Both the position numbers and the translations under genes were made by a program. A stretch of 64,000 nucleotides of DNA, from assembly GCA_965263165.1 (NCBI GenBank), contig OZ253584.1, forward strand, positions 434,001 to 498,000. The letters run 5' to 3'. Below are positions 26,785 to 34,649 of the stretch, piece by piece. The stretch's first letter is position 1. The number at the start of each line of letters is the position of its first letter. Origin of the DNA: SAR202-VII-2 sp965263165 (GTDB lineage: Bacteria; Chloroflexota; Dehalococcoidia; Lucifugimonadales; SAR202-VII-2). Below the pieces are notes generated by a model, which saw nothing but the letters and a program-made list of their open reading frames with translations, ran no database searches and was not told the DNA's origin.

Positions 26785-28001
26785 TGCTGGGCCTCTTCCG
26801 CAAGGAGAAGATGTGGGAGCGTCACCCCCTGAAAGGCCGCTATGACGTCGTCATCATCGGGGCGGGCGTGCATGGACTGGCCACCGCCTACTACCTGGCG
26901 AAGCGCGGGGTGCGGGACATCGCCGTTCTCGACCGGAGCTACATGGGCGGCGGCGGCAGCGCCCGGTCGACGGCTATTCTCAGGGCCAACTACATCACGC
27001 CGGAGGGAATCGCCTTCTTCCGCGAGAGCCTCAAAATGTATGAGGGTCTCTCTCGGGAGCTGGGCTTCAACCTGCTCTTTACCCAGATGGGCCGCCTGGA
27101 CCTGGGCCACTCCGACGCAACGGTGATCGGTCTGCGGCAGCGGGCTGAGTTCAACCGACTGCTGGGGGTCAACAGCAGGATGGTGGGCCCCTCGGAAATC
27201 AAGGCGCTGATCCCGGAGATGGACCTTCGCGAGGGCAAGAACCTGCCGGTCATGGCGGCTCTGCACCACCCTCCCGGCGGCGTCATCCGCCACGACGCGG
27301 TGGTCTGGGCCTACGCCCGAGGCGCCAGCCGACGCGGTGTGGAGATTCACCCCTTCACCAACGTCGCGGCCATTCACCGCCAGAACGGACGGGTCATCGG
27401 GGTGGAAACGAGCAGAGGCCAGGTCAAGGCCGACGTGGTGGTCAATGCCACAGCAGGCTGGTGCTCCACCGTTGCCGCCATGGCCGAGGTGCGGCTACCC
27501 ATCACGACGCATCCTCTACAGGCCTTCGTCACAGAGCCGCTGAAGCCCTTCCTGCACAGGACCATCTCGTCCGCCAACCTGCACTTCTACGCTTACCAAA
27601 CGGACCGCGGCGAAGTGGTCATCGGCGGGGGCGTGGACCCCTACCCCAGCTACAGCCAGCGCTCAACCCTGGGCCAGCACGAGGAGCTGGCAGCCCACAC
27701 GCTCATGCTGTTCCCGTTCCTCAAGGAGGTCAACGTCCTTCGCCAATGGACCGGCCTCTGCGACATGACGCCCGACTACGCGCCCATCCTCGACGAGGCG
27801 CCCGGTGTTTCGGGGTTCGTGCTGACGGTGGGCTGGGGAACGTGGGGGTTCAAGGCCGCGCCCATTGCCGGCGCCTGCATCGCGGAGATGATCGACACCG
27901 GCAGAACGCCGGAGCTGATCCGGCCCTTCTCCATGAAACGCTTCCTGGACAATCGCTTGGTCAACGAGCGGGCGTCGGCGCCCTCCGCGGCGGTTCACTA
28001 G
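26784..28001 (+). CDS. mgdA: Sarcosine oxidase / N-methylglutamate dehydrogenase beta-type subunit
   Basis: A protein of 405 residues, the flavin-bearing SoxB/MgdA subunit. FAD loop VVIIGAGVHGLATAYYLAKR (about residues 19-38), GSARSTAILRANY, RHDAV (the region of the His for covalent FMN in SoxB), and a C-terminal GWGTWGFKAAP motif. It oxidises the N-methyl amino acid. In most operons soxB comes first (BDAG); here it is last. A repeat-free spacer of about 120 bases follows. Confidence 0.92.
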   Translation: MLGLFRKEKMWERHPLKGRYDVVIIGAGVHGLATAYYLAKRGVRDIAVLDRSYMGGGGSARSTAILRANYITPEGIAFFRESLKMYEGLSRELGFNLLFTQMGRLDLGHSDATVIGLRQRAEFNRLLGVNSRMVGPSEIKALIPEMDLREGKNLPVMAALHHPPGGVIRHDAVVWAYARGASRRGVEIHPFTNVAAIHRQNGRVIGVETSRGQVKADVVVNATAGWCSTVAAMAEVRLPITTHPLQAFVTEPLKPFLHRTISSANLHFYAYQTDRGEVVIGGGVDPYPSYSQRSTLGQHEELAAHTLMLFPFLKEVNVLRQWTGLCDMTPDYAPILDEAPGVSGFVLTVGWGTWGFKAAPIAGACIAEMIDTGRTPELIRPFSMKRFLDNRLVNERASAPSAAVH

Positions 28002-28123
28002 CAGCCGGGAGGCCCTTTCGGGGTACCGGTGGCACGGCGGGGAGTTGGCGCAGGTTCACCAAACTGGACAGAATCAAGAACCTTCACGTTGCGGTTCGCA
28101 CCGGACCTGAAGGAGGATGCAAC

Positions 28124-28288
28124 ATGACCGGCAACGAGACTGAGCTAGCTAGCCAGGGGCGACGCCTCGCAGGAGCCGTCCTCCACATCTACGGATGCGG
28201 GGGAGGGGCGAAGCAGTTCGTCAGCAGCACCAGCGCCCCCAGCGAACTGTCGCGGATGCTATCGATTAGATTGACTAATCAGGCATGA
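28124..28288 (+). CDS. Short ORF with a strong ribosome site, possibly a truncated gene
   Basis: 54 codons from ATG 28124 with GGAGG seven bases upstream, an excellent initiation site. The peptide has a hydrophobic patch (GAVLHIYGCGGGAKQ) and ends inside the vapB promoter/operator. The glycine-rich turn looks like the beginning of a larger nucleotide-binding protein, so this may be a 5' remnant cut off when the toxin-antitoxin pair arrived. No family recognised. Confidence 0.4.
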   Translation: MTGNETELASQGRRLAGAVLHIYGCGGGAKQFVSSTSAPSELSRMLSIRLTNQA

Positions 28289-28299
28289 GTCAAATAGAC
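28264..28299 (+). promoter_or_regulatory. vapBC promoter overlapped by palindromic operators
   Basis: TTGACT (28271-28276), 17 bases, ATAGAC (28294-28299), eight bases from the antitoxin start. GATTAG/CTAATC (28264-28280) and TTGACT/AGTCAA (28271-28293) are inverted repeats across the promoter, as expected for autoregulation by an antitoxin dimer. Confidence 0.6.
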
Positions 28300-28306
28300 T
28301 CTTCTC

Positions 28307-28552
28307 ATGTCTAAACGCCTACAAGTCCTCCTGGATGAGGAAGAGTACAAAGAGATTCAGGGTGTCGCCCGCAGGCAGCGGGTGACCCTCGCGGAGTGGG
28401 TCCGGCAGGCGCTGCGTCAGGCAAGAAGCGACCACCCTGGGACCGTAGAGGCCAAGCTGCGCGTTATCGCCCATGCGTCTCGGCACAAGTTTCCAACTGC
28501 TGACATAGAGGTCATGCTCCGGGAGATCGAAACGGGGCAAAGGCTCCCGTGA
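28307..28552 (+). CDS. vapB: VapB-like ribbon-helix-helix antitoxin
   Basis: A protein of 81 residues with an N-terminal ribbon-helix-helix: the strand KRLQVLLDEEEY followed by two helices (VTLAEWVRQALRQAR). The C-terminal 35 residues would neutralise the toxin. The leader is very short and has no clear ribosome site. Its stop overlaps the toxin start by four bases (GTGA), the normal coupling in VapBC operons. Confidence 0.82.
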   Translation: MSKRLQVLLDEEEYKEIQGVARRQRVTLAEWVRQALRQARSDHPGTVEAKLRVIAHASRHKFPTADIEVMLREIETGQRLP

Positions 28553-28944
28553 TCTTCATCGACTCCACCGTGCCCATGTACTTAGTGGGAGCCGCACACC
28601 CGAACAAGGACAGGGCGATAACCGCGTTGACGCAGTTGGTGGGAGATGGGGAGCGATTCATCACCGACGTGGAGGTCTACCAGGAGATACTCCACCGGTA
28701 CACGGCGATACATCGGCTCGACGCCATTGATGCCGCCTTCGAGAGCTTGGACGGAATAGCCGACGACATTCTGACCTTCGGCATGTCAGAGATACGCTCC
28801 GCGAGAGCGTTGCTGGGCACTGTGGATGGTCTATCGGCGCGAGATGCCCTGCACGTGGCGGTGATGCAGAAGGCTGGGGCTAGCCGTATATTGAGCTTCG
28901 ACGGCGGCTTCGACGCCTGCCCCGGAATCGAACGCTTACAGTGA
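28549..28944 (+). CDS. vapC: VapC-like PIN-domain toxin
   Basis: A protein of 131 residues, usual PIN toxin length. The acidic residues of the RNase site are visible: IFIDST (Asp near residue 4), the Glu of EVYQEIL, ARDALHVAV and SFDGGFD. PIN toxins cut tRNA or rRNA and stop translation. The start is GTG inside the antitoxin stop. It closes the two-gene operon. Confidence 0.88.
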   Translation: MIFIDSTVPMYLVGAAHPNKDRAITALTQLVGDGERFITDVEVYQEILHRYTAIHRLDAIDAAFESLDGIADDILTFGMSEIRSARALLGTVDGLSARDALHVAVMQKAGASRILSFDGGFDACPGIERLQ

Positions 28945-29185
28945 CTAATGTGTTCTCACCATCATCATTAGATAGAGGAGTGCCGGACAGCATGGCCTTC
29001 GCTCCGACATCCTCATCACCGGGCCAGACCGCTCGCCCGCCGTCCTTCCGGCTAAGGCCGGCAATGCAGCCCGCCAGCGTGAACAGGCCCTAGAGCGTCC
29101 CCACGCAAGTCTGCGACGGGGCAGGCCGCGGCAACGCGTCGTCCTTCTGAACGGTGGGCCGGCGTGGAAGCGCGCTCGTGCGGCT

Positions 29186-30124
29186 CTAAGACCCGCCCCT
29201 GCCGATAGCCCGCGGCACACGCCAGCGCTGGGATAGCGTCCGCAGGCTGCCGGGCTCTCTGGAGGCCTGCAGAAAGGCGAGCGCCTCTCCTATGACCGAG
29301 CGTTGCTGGGCGGCGTTGCCCGGCTCGCCCAGCGTAAGGCCGATGGGGAAGTGGACGTAGACGGCGCGGGGCAACCGCATGATCTCAGCAACTTCCCTGA
29401 ACGTCATCACCGCCACCGTGGGCAGGCCTTCCTCTTCGAGAATTCTGGCCACCACTCCCACGGAGCGGTTGCACCACGTTCAGGCGGGGGTCAGGAACAC
29501 GGCGTCAACGCCCTCCTCCCGCATAGTGCGGGCAGCTTCATGCGGCCACTCCTCCAGGAATCTGACGTCCGGAATGGAGCCGTTGAAGCTGTAATTGGTC
29601 TCCGCCAGGCTGCCGATGACCCCCTCATGCTCAAGCTCTTCGAACCGGCGGAGGGGAAGCATGCAGTTCATGTCACTCAGGGGGCCGCTGGTGTCGTAGC
29701 CGCGGTGGGCGACTCGGATGGCCTCCTGCTGCGTCCCCCGGGGGATCTCCCTATAGGTGGAGTCGTTGGTCAGGACAAAGGGCTCCTGGCCATTGAGGTA
29801 CAGCCCCCCGGAGGTCATCAGGGCAATCTTGGCCCGGTCCAGCGGCGCCGTGAACGGGGTCCACGGGACCACGAGATCCGGGAACTCAGCCGACGCGGCC
29901 AGGCGAGCCAGAGTCCAGTCCTCCCACGCTTCAAGGTGGGCTGTCAGGTCGTCCCATCGGTCCGCGTGCTTCGCCTCGGTGGCCTTGACGAGCAGGTCCG
30001 TGAAGAACTGGGCAAGCTCTTCCTCGCTGGCCACGCGCCCCAGGAAGGTGAAGCGGGACAGTGGAGTCCTGGCCCTGCCGGACTCGAACAGGCCGGCGAG
30101 GAGTTGGCGCAGGTCTACTTCCAT
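29186..30124 (-). CDS. GrdB-family (glycine/sarcosine/betaine reductase B-like) selenoprotein, in-frame UGA
   Basis: Read through one TGA (29482-29480, codon 215) the frame gives 312 residues. The part before the TGA ends AVFLTPA and the part after continues T-W-C, then NRSVGVVARILEEEGLPTV. Known members of this family have Sec in the same place in a Sec-x-x-Cys pair (VxPVU-PLC type), followed by the same RTVGALxxxLExxGI pattern and FPxGxPLGEP (here FPIGLTLGEP). Both halves are conserved family sequence and stay in one frame, which argues against decay. A hairpin follows the TGA. TGA is a normal stop elsewhere in the window. ATG 30124 is the likely start, 52 bases after the carboxyltransferase gene. 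Ordinary gene callers would split it in two. Confidence 0.82.
29448..29472 (-). promoter_or_regulatory. Candidate bacterial SECIS hairpin
   Basis: Starting eight bases after the UGA, an 11-base arm (29472-29462) pairs with a second (29458-29448) with one mismatch and one G-T pair; the three-base apical loop GTG lies 19-21 bases after the UGA. Bacterial SECIS elements sit in this range and keep a guanine in the loop. Structure judged by eye. Confidence 0.5.
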
Positions 30125-30176
30125 CGAAATCTCATCGAAACCTCGCAGCCTCCGTCGCAACCGGAATCGCAACCAC

Positions 30177-31649
30177 CTAGGAGCCGCTCCCCGAGCCGCC
30201 GCCCAGCGTCAGCGACAGATCTCCCTTCTGCACAACGACGTGGGTGAAACCGCGCTTCTTCACCAACTCGTCCAGCAGCATGACCAGCGGTTGGCGAGCG
30301 CTGAGGAAGTCCTCGGGCCGGCTGGCCATGCCCACCAGGTCAACGTAGTCGTCGCCGGCGTAGACCCGCATGAGAAGCTCTTCGTCGGAAATGTTGTCCC
30401 CGTACTTGTGCCGGAGCTCCCTCAGCGAGGGCTCAGGCTGCTCCCACCGGACCCACTCGCGCGCCCTGCCCCGGTCGAGGATCTTGGCGCGCACCTGCTG
30501 GTCCATATCGGTCACAGGCTCCCGGCCCCAGAGGCCGATGGCGTACTGTATGACCTCGTCGCTGACCTGTTTGTACCGCTCGCCAACGATGACGTTGATG
30601 GCCGCCTGGCTGCCCACGAACTGGGATAGCGGGGTAACCATGATGGGAAACCCAAACTCGGCCCGCACCCTGACCGCCTCCTCCAGGGTCTCCTGAAGCC
30701 TGTCTTCCATGCCCACCAGCCTCAACTGGTAGGCCAGGTTGGAGATCATGCCGCCGGGAACCTGGTGGTGGTAGATAGACTGGTCGAAGAGGCGCGGCGC
30801 CCCAATCGGCATGTCGTGATCATGAGCGATGGATGTCAGGTTCTCCATGGCGGGCCCCAGAGGTTCCTCGTCGATGGCCGCGTCGAAACCCAGCGCCCTC
30901 AGGTTCTGGGCAACGTTGAAAACCGACGGCTGGCCGGTGCCATTGGCCAGCGGCGGCAGCGAGGTGTGGATGTAGCGCACGCCACCCTTGGCTACTTCCA
31001 GGACGTTCAGCGGAGCGAGGCCGTTGTTGCAGTGGGCGTGGAACTCGATCTCGACATCCCCCGCCGACTCCTGGAAGATGGGCAGAAGCTCTCGCGTCCG
31101 CTCCGGGGTGAGAAGCCCGCCCACGTCCTTGAAGCAAATGCGGTATGGCCTGAGGTCTGCGGCCTGTTTGACGCGCTCTCGGTAGTAGTCGTTGGTGTGC
31201 TTGGCTGATTCAGAGTAGATCACATTCATGACCACTTTGACGCCGCACTTGTTGATGTCCTCGTGCTCGGTGGCGAAGTTGGGGAAGTCGTTCCAGGGGT
31301 CGGAGGTCCTGGTGACGGTGAGGCCGTAAGCGACGCACATGTCCATGAGCAGCTTCCCGGCGGAGAAGGGCACCTTGCCCAGCGCGCCTCGAATGCCGCC
31401 GTGGACGCGCAGCTCCGTCTTGGGGTTCAGCTTCATGCCAAGCTTCAGCCACTCGAAGGAGTCCTCGCCAAGGTGGTGCGCCATCTTCTTGATCTGCCCG
31501 GAGGGGGCGTAGAACTCTATGGCGTCAAAGCCGGCGGCGTCCAGGTGCGGCAGCGCCGAGAGCATCATGCCGGTCTTCATGTTCAGAGCCCAGAGGCTCT
31601 GGCTGCCGTCTCGAATGGTTGTGTCGATAAACTTGATCTCGTCGCCCAT
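30177..31649 (-). CDS. Carboxyltransferase subunit (pyruvate carboxylase B / oxaloacetate decarboxylase alpha-like)
   Basis: A protein of 490 residues. N-terminal TIM barrel of the HMGL-like family with the metal/active-site segments FIDTTIRDGSQS, CFKDVGGLL (carboxylated Lys) and HAHCNNG; C-terminal conserved carboxylase domain (from about residue 310). It would move CO2 between biotin and a keto acid such as pyruvate. There is no biotin-attachment domain at its end (it ends in GGGSGSGS), so the carrier must be a separate protein. It is upstream of, and probably co-transcribed with, the selenoprotein gene. Confidence 0.87.
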   Translation of the reverse strand: MGDEIKFIDTTIRDGSQSLWALNMKTGMMLSALPHLDAAGFDAIEFYAPSGQIKKMAHHLGEDSFEWLKLGMKLNPKTELRVHGGIRGALGKVPFSAGKLLMDMCVAYGLTVTRTSDPWNDFPNFATEHEDINKCGVKVVMNVIYSESAKHTNDYYRERVKQAADLRPYRICFKDVGGLLTPERTRELLPIFQESAGDVEIEFHAHCNNGLAPLNVLEVAKGGVRYIHTSLPPLANGTGQPSVFNVAQNLRALGFDAAIDEEPLGPAMENLTSIAHDHDMPIGAPRLFDQSIYHHQVPGGMISNLAYQLRLVGMEDRLQETLEEAVRVRAEFGFPIMVTPLSQFVGSQAAINVIVGERYKQVSDEVIQYAIGLWGREPVTDMDQQVRAKILDRGRAREWVRWEQPEPSLRELRHKYGDNISDEELLMRVYAGDDYVDLVGMASRPEDFLSARQPLVMLLDELVKKRGFTHVVVQKGDLSLTLGGGSGSGS

Positions 31650-32102
31650 CTACTCCACCGCTCCTGTGAGGGGTCTGCTCCTGCCCGCCGAGCCATGCTT
31701 TAGGGCGGCGCTCAGGAGTGAATGTCACCTTATCACGCCTGTCAGGGGGTCACAACGCAACAGGAGGGCGGCGGATTCACCACTTTGGGATGAAAGAAGC
31801 GCCTCGTTGGAGCCGGGATCTGCTCTGCCCCTACCCCCGAGTACATGGCAGGCTAGGAAGCATCCGGACGCGCCAAGGTGAAGAACGCCGCCGTCGCCGT
31901 TCCCCAAACAGGGTGCAGGGGGCACAGCCCCCGCCCGGGGTACAGCGTGTCCCCCTGTACCCCAAACGTTGGAGGGTGGGCAGGTGGGACAACGGCGTCC
32001 GCCAAGCCAGACCCTTCGCTGATGGAGGGCGCAGGCCAAGACAAAACCATCCCTCCCCCTCGGCGGGCGGACGCCGGAGTCCGGGGCCACTGCCACCCCC
32101 CA

Positions 32103-32140
32103 TTGCAAAATACGAACAGTTGTGCTATAATACCCCCATG
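32103..32140 (+). promoter_or_regulatory. Conserved promoter of copy B with ATG at the expected start site
   Basis: TTGCAA (32103-32108), 17 bases, consensus TATAAT (32126-32131), six bases, then ATG (32138). A frame of 17 codons (MKSATGPLLFLGACRIH) ends at 32191. This is the strongest match of the four copies. Confidence 0.7.
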
Positions 32141-32341
32141 AAGTCGGCCACCGGCCCCCTTCTCTTTCTCGGAGCCTGCCGCATACATTGAGCACTGGGG
32201 GCTAACCACAGAGAACCCCCCTGTGGCAGGAGCGCTGAGGGAACAACCCGAGGGGCAAGACCCTCCGAGGAAGGCGGGACCGGAGCGAATGCCGTTGTAG
32301 GGCACAAGCCCTTGGGAGCCGCTAAAGGCTCCCCGCGGTTT

Positions 32342-32462
32342 CGCTAAGGCTCGCGACGGCTCTGTCTCAGATCTGTCCCGGCTTCGTCACGGCTCCCTTC
32401 GAGGGCCGGAGGCAAGCGTCACGAATTGTCACTAACCGTCTCCGAGTCGTCACAGTTGTCAC
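32342..32462 (+). repeat. Degenerate GTCAC array in copy B
   Basis: Clear (C/T)GTCAC units start at 32385, 32417, 32427, 32448 and 32457. Weaker matches (CGCTAA, CGCGAC, TGTCTC, TGTCCC, CGTCTC) fill most of the phase positions between 32342 and 32437, so the step is again 10-11 bases. Confidence 0.6.
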
Positions 32463-32473
32463 ATCGAGGTGCT

Positions 32474-32758
32474 ATGGACTACCGCTCTCGTTCCCGCCGC
32501 CGATGCTATTGGTGCGCCCGCCGGCTTCCGCCTGCTCTACGCCTGGACGCCCTCTACTGTTCCGGGCGCTGCCGGATGGCCGCCCACCGAGCGGCCCGTG
32601 AACTGCGTGACGCCTACAGAGAGGAGAGCGGTGGACCTCCGGGGCGTGACGGATATCCGGACGGTGAAGCGGCTCCGGTCTTGGCCTCGCCGGGCTCGCA
32701 TCGGATGGACCAGTTGGCCTCAGCGAGCCTCGCTACCCCGCTCGATGCCTCCTCGTGA
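32474..32758 (+). CDS. Small Cys-rich (zinc-finger-like) protein
   Basis: A protein of 94 residues. The N-terminus holds CYWC, then 19 residues later CSGRC, followed by a basic helix RMAAHRAARELR. This CxxC...CxxxC-RxAAxR pattern is common in small DNA-binding-like proteins of GC-rich bacteria. The C-terminal 45 residues are low in structure. GAGGT sits three bases before the ATG. It directly follows the phased array of copy B and would be transcribed from the copy B promoter with a leader of about 330 bases. Confidence 0.6.
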   Translation: MDYRSRSRRRCYWCARRLPPALRLDALYCSGRCRMAAHRAARELRDAYREESGGPPGRDGYPDGEAAPVLASPGSHRMDQLASASLATPLDASS

Positions 32759-32769
32759 TTCCTGGGGGT

Positions 32770-32810
32770 GCAGGAGGGCGGGGGCGGCGGGACCGCCTCC
32801 GCCCTCCTGC
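32770..32810. terminator. GC-rich hairpin between convergent genes
   Basis: GCAGGAGGGCGG (32770-32781) pairs perfectly with CCGCCCTCCTGC (32799-32810), 12 bases after the Cys-rich protein gene and before the end of the convergent lipoprotein gene. Confidence 0.6.
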
Positions 32811-32848
32811 GTGGCCTTCTGCAACTGCCTATCCTTTCACGACGCCGG

Positions 32849-34399
32849 CTAGGGTCCGGTGTTGCGCGCCCTCTTCCTGAGGTAAAGGGCAATGAGAGCG
32901 GCAGGGATCCACAGCGGACTCGACACGGCGACGGCGGCCAGAACCCAGACCAGGAGCTGTCCTACGGTCGTGAGCACCAGGACAGCCACCCTGGGAACCT
33001 CGTCTATATGGAGGGATTGGACCCACGGCGTGCCCTTTTCGACCCTGACAAAGAACTGAGAGGTCTGCTCAACCTCGCCGGCGTCGCTCCTTGCCGTCAC
33101 CCGTAGCTCAACCCGGTAGGGCTGCGGGCGGTGGTTGGCGTAGACATGGGTCGCCTCAGCCCTGGTCTCTCCCGGCGGCGCTGCGAATTCCTCCGACTCC
33201 GACCCGTCGCCGAAGTCCCAGCGGTACGTGAAATCCGTCAGCCCCTGCGGTCTGGTGAACGACCCTGCGAACGCCAACTCCTCCCCTTCCACGACCCCCA
33301 CGTCTTCACCGGCGAACACCTCGATGGCGGGGATGTCCAACACTGTGACCACCATCGCGTCCTTGCCCTCTCCGGCCCCGGCCCGCCCCTCGCCCCGAAT
33401 GGCGACGGTCACAATGTAGGGCGACTGCTCTGTGTCGGCGAACCTGCGGCTGATGGTGTCGGTGAGACGGCCCTGGCCATCCAGCTGTTCGATGGTCCGG
33501 GTCCCCGTGACCGGCGAAGAGCCATCGCCGAAATCCCACGAGAAGGAGAACCTGTCGATGCCCGCGGGCGGGCGAAAACTGGCCCGGAAGCGATGGGGCT
33601 CGCCAAGCTTTATCGCGACGTCCTCGCCTGCGTCCACCTGGATGTCCATGAAAGACAACTTGAGTTGAACGTTGACCAAAGAAAACGCCGACGTTTCAGC
33701 CAGGAAGTTGAGGCGGCCCTGCTGGATCTCGATCTGCTCCTGGATACCGGTCAGCTCGTTCTGGACCTTCAGGGCATCGTTAATGTTCACCGCCCGTTCC
33801 AAGAGACGCGTCAGCGCGTCCCTGGTCCTTTCGAGGTTCCTGATGCGGGATTCGGTGTCCACGTAGTCCGCCGTGACGTCCTGGCTGCTGGACGTTTCCG
33901 CCTCCACCTCCACGGCGAGTCTGCGGAGCCGGGGCAGAACGTCGTCCAAGAGCGCGGCCGGCACGCGGATGGAAATGCTGCCCGAGGAAGCCGTCGCCTG
34001 CTGCGATGACACGACCCAGCCTCCCGCCTCCCGCGCCACCGCGGTAACCGCCTCCACGCCGGCGGCAACGTTGTCCACCACCGCGGTCATGTCCACGGTC
34101 CTGATGATGACGCGGCTGGCCGCGGCTGACGACTGCTCCTGTGGCTGCAACAAGGGACCGCCCGGCCCTTGGGACGAGGCTTCCTCGGATTGATCTGCCG
34201 GAGGGGGCGCCGGCGTGGGAGCGTTGAACTGAGGAGCAGCAGTCGGCGCCAGTAAGGCGGCCTCACCCCTTGGCCCTTGGGAAGAGAGTTGAGCATTTTC
34301 TTCGAATGCCGGTTCACCGGGACCACCACACGCAGAAAGGAAGAGGGCCGCCAAAACAAGGGCGATCAGAACGGTGGTTGAGGACCGGATAATGCTCAT
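32849..34399 (-). CDS. DUF4349 lipoprotein with two PKD domains
   Basis: A protein of 516 residues. A lipoprotein signal (LFLSACGG, Cys about residue 24) shows export and lipid anchoring. A Pro/Gln-rich linker leads to a DUF4349 region (about 95-265: IIRTVDMTAVVDNV, ISIRVPAALLDDVL, DVTADYVDTESRIRNLE, coiled coil). Then come two PKD folds, each with WDFGDGS, and a C-terminal transmembrane helix with a basic tail. It may sense or bind at the cell surface; the function is unknown. ATG 34399 is chosen because GAGGAG precedes it and the lipobox is then N-terminal. Confidence 0.85.
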   Translation of the reverse strand: MSIIRSSTTVLIALVLAALFLSACGGPGEPAFEENAQLSSQGPRGEAALLAPTAAPQFNAPTPAPPPADQSEEASSQGPGGPLLQPQEQSSAAASRVIIRTVDMTAVVDNVAAGVEAVTAVAREAGGWVVSSQQATASSGSISIRVPAALLDDVLPRLRRLAVEVEAETSSSQDVTADYVDTESRIRNLERTRDALTRLLERAVNINDALKVQNELTGIQEQIEIQQGRLNFLAETSAFSLVNVQLKLSFMDIQVDAGEDVAIKLGEPHRFRASFRPPAGIDRFSFSWDFGDGSSPVTGTRTIEQLDGQGRLTDTISRRFADTEQSPYIVTVAIRGEGRAGAGEGKDAMVVTVLDIPAIEVFAGEDVGVVEGEELAFAGSFTRPQGLTDFTYRWDFGDGSESEEFAAPPGETRAEATHVYANHRPQPYRVELRVTARSDAGEVEQTSQFFVRVEKGTPWVQSLHIDEVPRVAVLVLTTVGQLLVWVLAAVAVSSPLWIPAALIALYLRKRARNTGP

Positions 34400-34649
34400 G
34401 TGCTCCTCTGGCGTTCCAAGGATGGCGCTCCAAGCGCAAGCCGCCCGAGTGCTTCTTGAATATACAAGACGTCCGGCGGTGGCGATTTGTTCCACATCGC
34501 GGCCTTTCGGCCCCTATGCGGCGGTATCGGCCAGCCCTAGGGGAAGAGCGGGCGGCGCTTCAACACCCGGCGTTGCGTCGGCGGCCTCCGCCGAGGCAGT
34601 TGCCCGCCACTTAGGAGAAGGCCCGCTGAGGGGCAAGCGGACCCGGGCG

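Larger units (their letters stand above)
31835..32470 (+). repeat. Dispersed element, copy B (plus orientation)
   Basis: Same order of blocks as copies A and C: GTAC...GGCTAGGAAGC near 31841-31862, the gggtaca-flanked GC block, promoter, CCTGCCGCATACAT, CCCCTGTGGCAGG, GGGAACAACCC, GCAAGACCCTCCGAGGAAGG and ATGCCGTTGTAG. The end is a degenerate array of GTCAC-type units. Unlike A and C it leads directly into a gene (32474). No transposase is present. Confidence 0.75.

Noticed and set aside
29480..29482. UGA read as tryptophan under an altered genetic code
   Set aside because: Many genes in the window, for example pdxT and mgdD, end with TGA, and the family has Sec at this place.
31718..32191. 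A long frame through copy B ending with the short peptide
   Set aside because: It crosses noncoding repeat blocks and the promoter; only the part after ATG 32138 is conserved between copies.
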